Below, piece by piece: positions 1-12,929 of a DNA stretch of 64,000 nt (position 1 is its first letter; each line of letters opens with the position of its first letter). The notes beneath the pieces are model-generated. The model had not been told where the DNA came from, ran no database searches, and saw only the letters and a list, made by a program, of their open reading frames with translations. This stretch comes from Bugula neritina (lineage: Eukaryota; Bryozoa; Gymnolaemata; Cheilostomatida; Bugulidae). Where the stretch lies: contig OZ037766.1 of NCBI GenBank assembly GCA_964035545.1, positions 13,071,222 to 13,135,221 of the forward strand, written 5' to 3'. The translations under genes and the position numbers were made by a program.

Positions 1-241
1 CGAGTTCTGTGTAACCTTATTCTGTCCCCATTAAACCTGCCAACTAAAAGTACAAGTCCATAGAGCATACATTAACTGAAAAAAATCTTTCTTTTGAATA
101 ATGCTTATCACAATTTTATTATACAAACATAAAAATGAACAAAATTCATGAAATATTATAGTCAAATGAATTTTTGTGAGCTTGTACGACAAATCGATAA
201 AAACAGGAAAACAACTCCAATATTCTCCGACTGATCATTAC

Positions 242-3200
242 CTTTTCTATATGAATGAACATGTTGCACCAGGTGTGTCACCACATCTGGTGCAAGTCTA
301 GTTGATATAAATTCAGCCAAATCCACCTGGAAACAGAGAATATTGATATAAAACATTTAGCACATGAAATATAAACTTGTATAAATATAACATGTGATAT
401 AAAACAATCCACATTTAATGCAACACTGCTTATTAAAATTGTCGACTACTATTACAGTACCAAGTTTGAAGGTTATGCATGCCCTTAATAAAAAACAAAA
501 TGTTAAATAATTGAGAAATGTTGGCAAAGTTCCATATTTGAGTGCTGTAAGCAAAGATTCTGACAACTGAAAAATATTTATAACATAGAATAAACTGGTA
601 CCTTTTGCACCCGAATCAGCAATTTACAGACCAGGAATCGTAATGCTACACGAAGTTCGTCCACAACATCTTCCTCTTGAGTTATTTTTCTATGAAATAT
701 TGGATATTGGTAACTATTAGAGTAAGAAAATTGCAGAAAAATGATCAAAAGTAACCCTTAGAAACATCGACTCAAAAACTTTACCATAACAGTTGTATTT
801 TGCACCACAAGTTGTTATTAACAACTGTAGTGGTCAATTTCACATGATGTGTGTTACATTAATTATATCATAGGCGGTTATGTAAAGATTTTTAATTAAA
901 TACTAGATAAATAATTTATAACTAATGCCAGCATTTTGCACCTCTCTTTAGGTTTTTTCACTTCCATGCTATAAAGTTATCAGATATAAAACTTGTGAAA
1001 ACGGCATCAGTATTAATTTATGGCCTTTATAGGTCCACAGATATAACACATGGTTATGGAAACAATACGCTTGAATGTCTATGATTATATAATAAACTTA
1101 CGTATACCAAGTGTAGACAAATCTATTGAGGACGTGACAAAGAAGCTAAAATGATAGAAAAACGAAGTGTCATTATAAAGTCAAGAATATGTGTAAATAT
1201 TGCACACAAAAATGAGAAATAAGTTCCTTTAGGTAAAAAGAATACTGTTTAGCTATGATTTAGAGATAGCAGTAATAAATTCTAATTCTCAACAGAGAAG
1301 AGTAGCACAGAATTTAGGAAAGTTTACAAAAAATACAAGGACATGTTATTAAACCATTACCACTGACAACTATTAGATGTATGTACAAGATAAAATAGGT
1401 GAACAGGTGAATAGAAAAGGGTGTTATCAGCCAGACACAATGATATCAAGGCAGTACCATGTTTACTCTTTACATTTCTATACAGTATACTTCTCAACTA
1501 GCTGCTAGTGAAACTGAGTGAGAGTGAGAGGGTGAGAGAGTTAGACTGAGTGAGAGTGAGCTAGTGAGACTAAGTAGACTAGTGAGAGTGAGTAAGAGTG
1601 ATACTGAGTGAACTAGCAAAAGCGAGCTAGTGAGAGTTAGACTAAAAGAGATAGTGAGACTGAGCGAGATTAAGGTAGTGAAACTAATAGAAAATGAGAG
1701 AAACATTATATAAGCAAAACTGTCCACTATCTAGACTCTAGAACCTAGAGCTATCACAGTATGATACCACTACCACTTCGTACAAGTCAATAACAGTGCC
1801 AAAGGTCATATGGAAACTACAGCGTGTCATAATGATAATCTATATGAGGTAAAAATATCTCATTTATCTGAAGGTATCTGAATGACTAGTATGTGTGATA
1901 TCTACTCACATCAGTCAGGGCTGCGTCAACTTTCTTTGGGACTGTTAGATTGTTCCAGGGTTGAAATGCATCTGTACTGGCTTGAGTTCTAGAAGCAGAT
2001 ATGAGTATTGATCACAAGACTGACTTCCTTTTAAACATGTATCCAGATTTCAAAAAAGTCCACAGGAGGAAAACTTCCATTATGAAAGCAGTTAGTAAAA
2101 TGATATTAGGGACCAGTGATGAGCTGGTATTCATGCAGATAATACAGTCAAAGCGATTGACTGAGAAGCGCTATAGATGCAAGAATATTGGTGAAATTAT
2201 ACAATTTTCAAATATGTCAGGATATTATTAAATTTCAATAAAACGACCACATCCTATGTTTGTTCAGAAATACCATGTCCCTAATGACAGCAGATGTAAC
2301 TAGCTATTACTATGTTTAAAATACAACTAAGAGGCCAGCTTGCATCAACTAAACTAAAGATTTGACTAATTGAAACTACGGTTAAAATTAGTAGCTGAAA
2401 CTACAACTTTAACAAAATCAATTTCTATCAAAATATGGGCAGCAGAATGTCTCATCTTAGCTTTAGAGTTTAAATACTAAATGAAAACTACTTCAAAAAA
2501 ACTCATTCAAATAACTGCTGCTAGAAATAAGGGGCAAAAACCTGTGCGTCTTAGTTCACAGTGAGTGGGTGGTAAGAATGGTTGACTAATTATTCTCTCA
2601 AATATCTTGCCACATAAAAAACAAGTTGAAGTCACATAATACGATACACCTCTGCATATGCAAAACGTTGATCTAGCACGCTAACTGTGAATAGCCCACA
2701 GACTACGTGCTACAGATGATGGTAGCATATGTAAGCATAACTCTAAGAGTGGCAACTTGCCAAACTTACACATGTAGATGGCAACCTGACTTCTTACAAG
2801 CTATGCACACCTCTCCACTCTCCTTTGCCTTGCTGGCTGTGTCTGGGACACTCTGAAAAATGATCTCATAGTATAATGTGTATACTTACTAGCAAGGGTT
2901 ATTGATAAAGGGATGATTAGAGATGGGTAGAGCAATCTAAGTTGTTCAGGCCTTGGCAAAACCTTTCTAGAATTGTAATTTGTAATTTTATTGCTTTGAG
3001 TATTGCAGTAAAGCAAATAACGAACTATCCAGCTGTAGCACACAATATACAGTAGCACAGTATATACAGTAGCACAGTATATACAGTAGCATATTATATA
3101 CAGTAGCACATTATGTACAGTAGCATATTATATACAGTAGCACACAATATACAGCAGCACACAATATACAGTAGCACACTATATACAGCAGCACATTAGG

Positions 3201-5983
3201 CTATATACATAGCAATCTGTGTGAAATCTATTCCTTTTATTACTCATAAAGCAGAATCAAATACGAATCTGAACTTCCAATAGTTGGTCAAAGTCAATTT
3301 TGTATGCAGAGACAGTATAGGCATATAATTGATATTTATGAACACATTTTAGTTTTAGACTAATAGCATAACTTTAAACTAATTTAAATGGCACTTTTGA
3401 TATTTTGGCTAAAAAACAGCTCAATTAAAAAATTCAAGTATGATGTCATCAAAAGCCATTGTTTTATAACTAATGCTATGAATTTGAATAATATGATGAA
3501 CAATAAGGTAGGGTGCTAGCAGTAGAGATAATCGTTATCTCATTGCCTTACAATAGTCACATACAAGTTTAACATCCTTTAGGCAAACTCTCACGAGACT
3601 ATGTCTTTGCTGAATAGCAGCTATCACTGGCTTATAAAGAAGCATATTGGATATTGATTAAGTGGGTCTAGTGCATTTAATAGAAAAGGATTAAATCTGT
3701 GGTTCATGAGTGAGGCAGGCACATTCTCCTCTGGAAGTAAACCACTCATTACTTCCGTAATACATCAATTCTGCTACTGACCTTGTGTGATTGGCATTTG
3801 GAGATTGGTGTGGAAGTACCGAGCTGAGATGTTGTGTTATGCCGCCATCTACAAAAAAAGCATTTCCAAATAAGTGCTATGGGTATGCTAAGAGCCCAAA
3901 TACCACCGACAGCTCTGAAAGAAGTCCTCATCAAGTTCATAGCAGAGCACAAGTAACAATTGTGAGTTCATAAAAATGATGTTACAAAACTTGCAATAGA
4001 ATTGTTCACCGTTCTACTATTGTGAACTAAGCATATCAGTAGTTGGCCCATTGCCAACTATACTGTAACTATACTATAACTATACTATACTTATACTGTT
4101 TTGTTATAAAACAAAGCTATTCTACACTATTATGAATACAACATAAATGCCACTAGCTCTGTAATGTAGATTAGTCATTTTAACCTTTGATATTGCAGGT
4201 ATCAACCACTAATTTATTTACATAAGCCCAATATATTTGTGACTAGCCTATGCCTTGACAGAATCAGTTAAATGGGCAAACACATTTCTGGTAGCTTGAA
4301 CCATTTCAGTTGCTGAAAAAATTGTTTCTAATTACATATAGATAACCTAGACTTACATATCTTGCAAATGGTAAAAATAGCTGCATATAACCCCTACTTG
4401 TCTTGTTTACTCTGTGAATGGACACCTTAAACAATGATTATGTCTATCTAGATTTTGGAGTCTATCATGAAATTTGCCGTGATAGATATTATATTCACAC
4501 AATAATCACAGACTTGATCGACCCTTCATTATGCAGTATGTACGTGATGTATAGCGCTGTGTACACAACGAGTGCATACTAGTACGTGCTGGGACATTGA
4601 GTCAACACAAGTATAATTGCTGATGGATAAAAACAAAGTGAATGATTGCCAGGTTATATAAGACTACATTCACCCACATATTGATTGATTAACAGCTATT
4701 CATTATCACAGGTTTTTGTAAGTACTTGTAGTGAAGCAAGAGAGAAAACATTGGATAGCCTACATTAAAACATTGATTCACAAAACTCTGGTTAGAGAAT
4801 GCCATGATGAACGTGTAATATGCACGCAGGATACTTCCATTTTATAATCGCATATGGAAATATGAAGCAGCAATAAGGGTTGAGGTGTTACTAGGAGAAT
4901 GAAGAGATGCTTACTGTCCCAGCACTTACATGTTGTAAGCATTAAGAAAAATCCCAACAATTTTTTACCAACTTTTAAAGCTGCTGTAAGATACTCTTAT
5001 ACTATTGAAAAAACTTCAGATTTACACGTATTATGAAACTAAAGAAATGTTAATTAGATTATAACTAAATGCATGATATAGGCCAACAAAAATGTCATGA
5101 ATACATTGTGCCCTTTTAAATAACGTTGGATGCATTCATTTATTTAAGTTATGTAACGTTTCAGTATATCTTTAACTTTTCTAGTTACTGTTTAGTACAT
5201 AGAAAACTATGTTGGTGAAAACCAACAAGTGCTAAGGTGCGAAAGATCTTAAAAAAGCTAAAAGTTGAGCAGATAGTTGAAAGAAGCATTAATTACATCA
5301 CATCTATTTATCAATATCATGAATGCCAAGTCTTAACAATGACACTTATAAAATGTGACACTTACTTTATTAGGTGAAAAGATGTGAATGACCCAAGACC
5401 ACCAATCCACAATATTAGCAGTGCAAAAGAGATGCTGTAAGAGAAAAGACTTAAGTGTGGTTATCCAATTATCTTAATATTCTTAAAATTTTCTTTTCCT
5501 GTACATTGAGGGAAAAAAAGTAAAAATTCCTAATAAACAAAACAAGCTATTAAAATAACCATTATAAGAATTACAATATGTGTTGAGCAAAATACATACT
5601 TTGGTCAAACAAAACTCAACCAAGTTGCATACATGTATTGCTAAATTGCTTAATAAGTTGCAGAACATCTACTGAATTGTTGAGAATATTAATATTTCAC
5701 CTTTATTGCAAAATTTAGTTTAGCTTTTTTTTTCAACTCTAGTTTTAAATTTTTGTTTGAGATGCGTCGTCCTCACTTTAAGGACAAACAACTATTTATG
5801 TTACAAATGTATGCTAAAACTGAGATCAAGGCACTTGTATTAATATGGCCGTAAACAGTTTGCTAGTTCATCACCCTACCTGTGTAAGATCACTGATATG
5901 CCTAGAACAGCCCCAAACACAGCTGACCATGCTTTCAAATCAAACTCGTGCCATGGTATCAATACTTCGTTGGTTATAGGCAT
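242..5983 (-). CDS. PXA-domain sorting nexin (SNX13/14/25-like), N-terminal part, 3' end outside window
   Basis: Six exons join without a frame break: 5983-5880 (ATG at 5983), 5434-5366, 1988-1910, 1145-1102, 689-602 and 326-242; the last ends in phase 1 with GTAATG, so the gene continues past the left edge. Residues about 19-57 form two hydrophobic stretches (starting WSAVFGAVLG and ISFALLILW), like the N-terminal membrane hairpin of SNX13/14/19/25. Then comes a PXA domain: KKVDAALTD, the WY-containing segment FVYTWY, DELRVALRFL and KVDLAEFISTRL. SNX14 has a very similar KVDASL...VDELRITLRF...KVDIPSIITKK pattern. Family members sit at the ER and at endosome or lipid-droplet contacts and usually add RGS, PX and nexin-C domains, which would lie outside the window. 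Which paralogue this is cannot be decided. Introns are long (3.4 kb between exons 2 and 3). A possible further exon near position 45 could not be settled. Confidence -1.
1500..1690. repeat. Degenerate GAGTGA/AGTGAGA simple-sequence tract
   Basis: A run of imperfect GTGAGA, GAGTGA and TAGTGA words in an intron of the sorting-nexin gene. No fixed period is visible. It gives an artificial Ser/Leu/Thr-rich reading frame on the minus strand that is not a gene. Confidence -1.
3034..3200. repeat. 17-bp minisatellite, about 9-10 copies
   Basis: The unit AGTAGCACAGTATATAC is repeated head to tail with substitutions at a few positions (CACAG, CATAT, CACAC; TATATAC, TATGTAC, AATATAC). It lies in the large second intron of the sorting-nexin gene. 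The rest of that intron (about 2.0-5.36 kb) shows no recognisable exon or element. Confidence -1.
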
Positions 5984-7365
5984 AGCTAAGCTTCATTTTA
6001 ATAATGAAAACTGCAACAAAAAAATTATCAGCAATTTTACCCACAATCAGTACGAGTATTGTACCTAGAACTATATCATAAACTCTTCATTCATAATTAA
6101 GAAATATTTCTGGTGAATCAATTGTTAACTTTCACCTAAGCAAAGAGGCTAATTTCCTTGCCAGAGCAAAACTGCAAAGTTCAAAAACACAACCAAATTA
6201 CTCGATATCCACAATCAACATGTAATACTTTGAGCTTTGAGTGAACATTTGTTAGAGACATGCGAGATATGCTGTGCTCCATGAAGATATTTGCTCTAAT
6301 CACTAATGTTTATCAATAAACACTTATACCGGCAGCATCATTTTGACGTCTTGAGTTAGAGCACTCTAACTCAGTAACTCACGGTGCTGTAAGACTAACA
6401 GTAACTGACTCTGAGTACAGTAAAAGTGACATTAACCTTGCAACTTGCAAGGGTTAATCGTTCAGAGTTAGAATCACTCCTGTCTCTTACTCTTAAAGTT
6501 ACTAGTTACTAGCTAATCATAGTGTAACACTAACAGACAACAGTTGACTTGTGTAACACCAACAGTAACAGTTCCTAAGTCTAAGTGTATCACATTCTGA
6601 TTCACTGTGAATGTGACTGCAAGTGTAAGTGTATGAGTGTATCAGTTACACTTTGACTTAAAGTTAGTGTTACAGACCGTAAGATTAAGTATTACTATTA
6701 CTAGTAATAATAATTAAATTATTATCATTATTCATATTATTATTATATTTATAATTTATTATTTATAATATTAATTATTTAATAACTTAAATTACTTATA
6801 ATTATATTTATAATATTATTCATAATGATAATGGTATTATAAATATAATTATTATTATAAATCATAATCTAACTTTATATTACGGTTGGCATTACATCCC
6901 CAATAAAAAAGCCATATGTGTCCTGAACAATAATTTTTTGTTACCTTAACAGGACTTGTGAGCTGAGACACTTGCCACTATTTGAATTAACTATTTAACT
7001 TGCACTGGCTTTAGAAAATCTCAGAGGAAACAACTCTATGTTGAAACGTTTATTTCATAGCCTCAAAACACTGGTGCTACAAAATCGGCATTACGTATGA
7101 GCTGCAGTGTGCATAATATAGGTACACATGTAGAACATCATAAAAAACCCGATTGGTTACACAGTTGAAGTTTTGGCTAAAGTAAAACTCTTTAGTAGAA
7201 GGAGCATGAATAAGTGGAAGCTTACAAATCATCAAAGTGGTCGTGGTCGTATTCATTGAAAATATTTGTTCCCACACTCACGTACACCAAAACTACAAAT
7301 CTTACTTTACAGCTATATTTAATTTTATTTTTGCATACTGCCTTAATTTTTTATTACACATTATC
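5984..7365. other. Divergent intergenic region between sorting nexin and phosphomannomutase
   Basis: The two genes are transcribed away from each other from this 1.4-kb gap, so both promoters may lie here. Positions about 6340-6690 are degenerate TAAC/AGTGTTAC words on both strands. Positions 6700-6870 are a nearly pure A/T stretch of TATTAT and TAATTA words. No convincing promoter motif was identified. Confidence -1.
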
Positions 7366-10134
7366 ATGCCTCCAAAACATGCTTCAAAATTATTCATTTT
7401 TGACATCGACGGAACGCTGACTGCATCTAGAAAGGTATCTACTATCTTATTACTATTAACTATAACTCTATAAGTATTAGTATAACTATTGATGATTAAA
7501 TGAACTTTTACTATTAGTATATTGCTATTAGTTTTACTATTAGTATTAGTATTACTATTAGTGTTACTATTAGTAATACTAATAGTATTTCCTCTGACTC
7601 TGAGTTCTGACCATCAGAAAAACTAAATAATAAATTAGCAAATCACTAAAAGTAAATCAGTAAATCACTAAATGTAATAGTAATACTAATAGTAATACTA
7701 ATGCTGTGTAACTGTAATGTGTAATGTTATTAGTATTACTAAACGTAATATTAATATTGTAAAACTGGGCTTAAATGGTAAGAACTATGCTAAAGACCAC
7801 GTTGTTATACTTATTGTATTCCACTGATTATTTAAATTTATTGTAATCATTATTATATTTAATTTTATTATAGGTTATCGTTATAATTATGACTGTATAT
7901 TTTATTGCTATTGTAAGAAGTTACAAAGTGAAATTGAAGATTTAGATATGAAATCAAAATATTAATTTTTCAGAGTGAAAGTGTGATTATAAGTACAATA
8001 ATATTGGAATGGTTTTAGAAAATAACTCCTGATATGGAAGAATTTATGAGCAAGGTTACAGAAGAAGTGACAGTGGTGCTAGTTGGTGGCTCTGATTTTG
8101 TTAAAATCAATGAACAACTGAATGGTCAGGCTTTGGTCAAATATGAATATGTTTTTTCTGAAAATGGATTGGTTTATCATCGAAACGGAGAGCTTGTAGC
8201 TACCAAGGTACCTTCACACTGATGTTTGGTAATGAGATGTTGCCATAGTGATAGCTCTTTTTTTAATGCCAGTTAATCAAACTTTGCTGTCCTAATTTCT
8301 ATTAATGCGAAGGCATCAATTTTTATGACTGCTTTTTTAATTGATGCATGTGAATTTTGCCATTCATATAATATTTTTGTAGTCAATACGCACAAATTGC
8401 AATTGTAGCGTATTTCGACAGTGCTGCACATAATTTTTTTAACCATTCACATTTTCTACTGAAAACTTTAAGTAAAATATAGTTTAAATTAAAATTTTCA
8501 TCAAGTTTTTATGTTAACATTTATATTTTAGAGTATCCAGGAACATATGGGTAATGAAAAGCTACAAAACTTTATTAACTTTGCTCTTAAATATATGTCA
8601 GAGTTGACATTGCCATGTAAAAGGTAAGCACTTAATTTCACACTTCTGCATTCTTTATTCTGTTTTCATATACCAAGTATTAGCATTTATTTTCACTCAT
8701 TTATATTATAAAGGATAGTGCTAGCACTCAGTGGGGTCTGTGTTTACACAGCTCTAGTAAAGATGCACTTCAACTACCTATTGAATTTGTTATGTGTATA
8801 AAGTTTTTTAACTAATTAATATAAAAAGTATGTTAGATATCAATCAAATTTGTCCATATTTACCATATATAGTTTAAGGATAGTAATGTCACTGCATCGT
8901 ATGTCATATTTTAGAGGTACTTTCATAGAGTTCCGAAAGGGCATGCTAAATGTATGTCCCGTGGGGAGAAGCTGCTCTCAAGAAGAGCGAGATGAATTCG
9001 GTGAATATGATAAGGTACTTTCTAGGCAGCATACTGACAGTTACAAGTATTTTATATCATAGATAACTGTTATGCAGCGAGTTATTTCTGAAATTACCTG
9101 GAAGAGAGTTTTTTTAGGCATATTCTGTTGAAAGCCTTAGTACCAAAAATTGGGCTCTATGTGTCACTTTTTGATTTCTTGGTTTATGTTTTCAGTGTCA
9201 TGAGTTTAAGTAGAAAACTTATATTGATGCTTACATGCAATCTAGGTATGTAGTTGACTTTTTACAGGTTCATCATATTAGAGAGAAGTTTGTGGCAGAG
9301 TTGAGAAAGCAGTTTCCTGATATGGGGCTGGTATACAGTATAGGTGGGTTATTTGTAGTTATAATACATTTCCTGTAAATGAATGGGCATAACTAAAAAA
9401 TTGTTTCTCTCAATTAATATATTCTAATAGGACTGATTTTATTTGCAGGTGGTCAGATAAGCTTTGATGTTTTCCCTGAGGGTTGGGATAAGAGGTATTG
9501 TCTTCAGCATCTGTTCACAGAAGGGAACTCTTTTACCGAAGTGCATTTCTTTGGCGATAAAACCTTCCCAGTAAGTCATTTATTATTGGATTATAGTAAA
9601 TAGAAATATTGCCAGCTGAGAAAAAACTCTTATAACTATAAACTAATGGAAATATTACAGCGAGATGTGACAATTTTATCTTTAGCTTTTAAATACTATT
9701 GAATATTTAACCTGTTATGGTAAAATGTGAACCACAAACTTGGTATGCTTGTCTAAAATTTGTGACAATTATAGGACCAAAATGGAGCGTGCATTTGAAC
9801 AATGTTTTACAATATAAAGTACAGTAATGAGTAGAGTGTGAACGCTTTATGTAAAACTGTTCCGAAATTCACTGCATAAAATTTAAAAACAATTTTTTAT
9901 AAATCTCATTAACAGTCCACAGGCTAGTAAACACCACCGTAAAGGCCAAAATAAAACTTGTTGCAGAATTCTTTAACAGAATTAGCCAAACTTCAAGTAA
10001 TACATAGGTTTTACTTGGTTTGTTTACAGGGAGGGAACGATCATGAGATTTTTACAGATTCCAGAGTAATTGGCCACACTGTCACAAGTCCTGAAGATAC
10101 CAGGAAACAGCTTACAGATATGCTGTTTCCTTAA
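7366..10134 (+). CDS. PMM2: Phosphomannomutase (PMM2-like), complete
   Basis: Converts mannose-6-phosphate to mannose-1-phosphate in the cytosol, supplying GDP-mannose for N-glycosylation and GPI anchors. Seven exons give 250 residues (human PMM2 has 246): 7366-7434, 8019-8207, 8532-8623, 8915-9014, 9268-9343, 9449-9570 and 10030-10134; all introns are GT/AG and all phases close. The HAD-family motif FDIDGTLT lies at residues 12-19, with Asp13 as expected nucleophile and Asp15 as general acid/base. VGGSDF, FSENGLV, the substrate-binding stretch [13 protein letters not shown], the GRSCSQEER block and [18 protein letters not shown] follow, then FFGDKT and [10 protein letters not shown] near the C-terminus. 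GRSCSQEER and [10 protein letters not shown] fit PMM2 better than PMM1. The start is the first in-frame ATG after a stop. The first intron carries a degenerate ACTATTAGT tract. Identification is secure. Confidence -1.
7440..7760. repeat. Degenerate TATTAGTATTACTA tract in PMM intron 1
   Basis: Imperfect repeats of TATTAGTATTAC, ACTAATAGTAA and TAAATCACTAAA words, on both strands, fill the first half of phosphomannomutase intron 1. Because ACTAATAGT and ACTATTAGT are near inverse complements, the tract can form weak hairpins. Similar tracts occur at 14.0-14.6 kb and 63.5-64.0 kb. Confidence -1.
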
Positions 10135-11180
10135 TTATACTGCATTTTTAGGAAATTGATAGTTTAACAGCTTTTCGAAAATTTTATGCTATAGTTTATC
10201 TGAATCGCCATCACTTCTCTCAATCTTATTTCATTTATAAAGTATCTTGTTATATGCTTTGTAGTTAGTTATAAGATGTTTTATATTATTAGCGCAAATA
10301 TGACCTTAGCAAAATAAGCAAACCCAACGTAGTTCACACATTTTGTTTTCAAAATGCTTTCTTCAATATTTTTGACAATCTTTTCTACTTGTCAAGTCCA
10401 TACTGTTGCTTTTACTATGTTATTTTATCATGATTTATTATTTAGAACATAGGCCATCATTAGTAGAAGGATTGTTAAGAAAACCACTTTCTTCCAAAAT
10501 ACTATTAGCTTTTCGCCCTTTATGTATGCATTTATTTCATTAAAAAGAGAGGGATGGCACTTATGCAACTTACTGTATTGATTTAACCAACTGTGTTGCA
10601 CAATATTTTGACATAAATATACCTGAAACTAGTTTTAATGAAAGACCATGACAGCCAATTGTGAGAAATACCATTATGTTTTGTAATTCGTGTTAGAGAA
10701 AACTGCTACTCTGTCAAGCTTTTAGATCTTGGCAACTGGTTTTGCCTGATAAATTTTCAATATAGATTTTGATAAGTGCCATCGTAACTTTAGTCTCCTC
10801 ATAGAATCTCACAGATAGTGCTTATGCTTTTTACCACAATAAGTAACAAATATACTATTAGGTGAAGATGTTTTTAATAATCATGATTTATTCTAGCAAA
10901 ATACTAGAAAAAGCTATGTTCATATTATTACTCTATAAAATATATTAGAAAATATTATTTGTATAAAACCCCATAACTGGTTATTTTACATTGGTAATCC
11001 ACCTAGTAATCATTAGTAATTATAAATTAAAGGGTGAAGTAGGGGAATATAATTGGCAATCAAACAATATTTTTTATCTAGTGACCACATTTACTAAATC
11101 ATAATGTAAGAATTTTCTAAATCATCTAGTGCATTTTAGAGCTCAACAAATTTAGAGGAAGTGCTGAAAAGTTGCAAAAT
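10135..11180. other. Convergent intergenic region (3' sides of PMM and CARHSP1-like genes)
   Basis: About 1 kb of AT-rich DNA between two tail-to-tail genes, presumably holding both 3' untranslated regions. No exon, RNA gene or mobile element is visible, and no convincing poly(A) signal pair was assigned. Confidence -1.
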
Positions 11181-12194
11181 TTATTGCACAGTTGATCCAT
11201 CCCATCGGTGATGAATTTCACCTTCTTTTAAATGAGTAATCTTCACATGTACAGCTTGATAGCTTTCATTCTTTGGAGGAATTAATATCTTTTGGAAGGT
11301 TACTTCATCACCTTTTATAGGTATAAATTCACCTTCTACACTGTAAAATATTTCAATACCTGTTTAATAGCAAAGTTAACCAGATTTTGACGGTGAATAC
11401 TAAAAAAATTGGTCATGTCACTGTTCCCTAATTTTAAAAGATAAACTAACATTTATTAATGTATGTACATAATGGAAAATTCTAAATTATTAAAATAGGT
11501 CCATCAAGTAAACCATCATGTAAAACACCATAAAAGGAGATGTTAATACGTCTTGTTGGTAGCAAATTTATTATCAAGTTGAAGCTTGTGTTTATAAGAG
11601 ATAATTGAAGAGAAGAAAACCAAGCAAATGTAGGCTTATAGTGAGCACTCAAATAATTATTTTAAAATATATTCCAATATAATTATGATAAAAAATGACA
11701 AACTTACTCAGATATATGTACGAACAGATCTGATTCCCCTTCACTTGGCATAATAAAGCCATGGCCCTTCTCCCGGCAAAACTCTTTAATGGTGCCATTC
11801 AATCGTGGTGATTTTGCGGCTAATTCAGTGCTAAAATGTCAATAGAAAATAAATATAACCTTAAATTTTGTGCCTTTTTTTTCGGTTTGGACAAATGATT
11901 TTATTATAAGGTCACTAAAACACTGCTACTTTTAATGGAACCATTTATTTTGAAAGTCATGACAAAGCATAGGAATTGTCTTTCCTATGCACAAGTGTAC
12001 AATAGTCTATAATAGCCTATCCTGAAAACATTATAACTATTGGCATTGCTTCAGAACAATCCCATTATTAAAATGTTAGATTATCTTAAAGCTTGGCTTG
12101 AAGATACTTACACTGATATAGTTCTTTGTCTTCTATTAGTGTAAGGTGAAGGTATTATAAAAGTACCATCAGATTTTTGTGCTTCATCACCCAT
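11181..12194 (-). CDS. CARHSP1: Cold-shock-domain RNA-binding protein, CARHSP1/CSDC2-like, complete
   Basis: Three exons, 12194-12112, 11830-11708 and 11340-11181, join in phase to a 121-residue protein (human CARHSP1 is 147). Residues about 36-90 are a cold-shock beta-barrel with the RNP1-like KGHGFIMP and RNP2-like DLFVHIS motifs, which bind single-stranded nucleic acid. The stretch VEGEF...GDEVTF, then IPPKNE and VKITHL, follows the CARHSP1/CSDC2 subfamily closely, including the basic SPYTNRRQRT segment before the domain that resembles the phosphorylated PTRRTRT region of CARHSP1. Known members bind mRNA 3' ends and regulate stability. The start is the only ATG before the RRQRT segment. 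This looks like the single invertebrate counterpart of the two vertebrate paralogues. Confidence in the family is high; the vertebrate symbol is by similarity. Confidence -1.
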
Positions 12195-12925
12195 ATTCTA
12201 TAAAAATCATAACAAAATATTTTCAAAATAATAATGAAGCAACTCAAAAAATATTTAAACTTGGTCGGGCTGATCCTCTTCAACATTTCATAATCTAATA
12301 GCATGCATTTATGGAGCTGAAGTCTTTTTGGTCATACTCTTTCCTAAATTACAAATATTTGATAGAAGTAGAGCTATATAGGCATATACTGCATATTGTA
12401 TAAACATATGTCCATAATTTGAACATACTAACTTCCAGTAAATCATCAAACCTGTGCCTTTTAAATTAGAACTAAGACTTCTAGTTGATATAGTATGCAT
12501 AGGCCTACTATAACTTTTCAATTGAATAAATTATTTGTTGTATATTTAGATTATACACAACCATTGGTTGGCAGAGTTATTCCTGCAGTAATACCCTTGT
12601 CATTGTACTACTGAATAATGATGCTTAAATCTCTACAAAAGCAATTTTGATGATAACAACCCAAATGTCAATAGTTACTTGAGTACGACATTAAGCTCAA
12701 GTGTTGATGAACAATATGGATATCGGATATATACTGAAAGTTAAAATATAGCCAAGAATTAAATGAGATCTTGTCCGCTTGCCTACAGCAGTAAAATAAA
12801 AAATACTGAAATCACATTCCTACTCATTCATTGCCCTGCTTTGTTCAATTGCCAAAAGATATGTGTTTGCTGTATTCAGTATTTTACTTAGTATTTACAC
12901 CTATAACTTTAAAATGAGCAACCAA
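12195..12925. other. Upstream region of the CARHSP1-like gene; nothing recognised
   Basis: About 730 bases 5' of the minus-strand cold-shock gene. It should contain its promoter and 5' untranslated region, but no specific motif, exon or repeat could be supported. Confidence -1.
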
Positions 12926-12929
12926 CACA

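Noticed and set aside
1494-1727. Ser/Leu/Thr-rich 77-codon frame
   Set aside because: Caused by the degenerate GAGTGA tract inside an intron.
2801-3109. 102-codon minus-strand frame rich in Tyr/Cys/Leu
   Set aside because: It is produced by the 17-bp minisatellite; the periodic LLYIVCY pattern mirrors the DNA repeat and there is no family match.
3749-3973. Cys/Pro-containing frames on both strands, first considered as a zinc-finger (THAP-like) exon
   Set aside because: Cysteine and histidine spacing does not fit THAP or another finger, and the region lies within an intron of the sorting-nexin gene.
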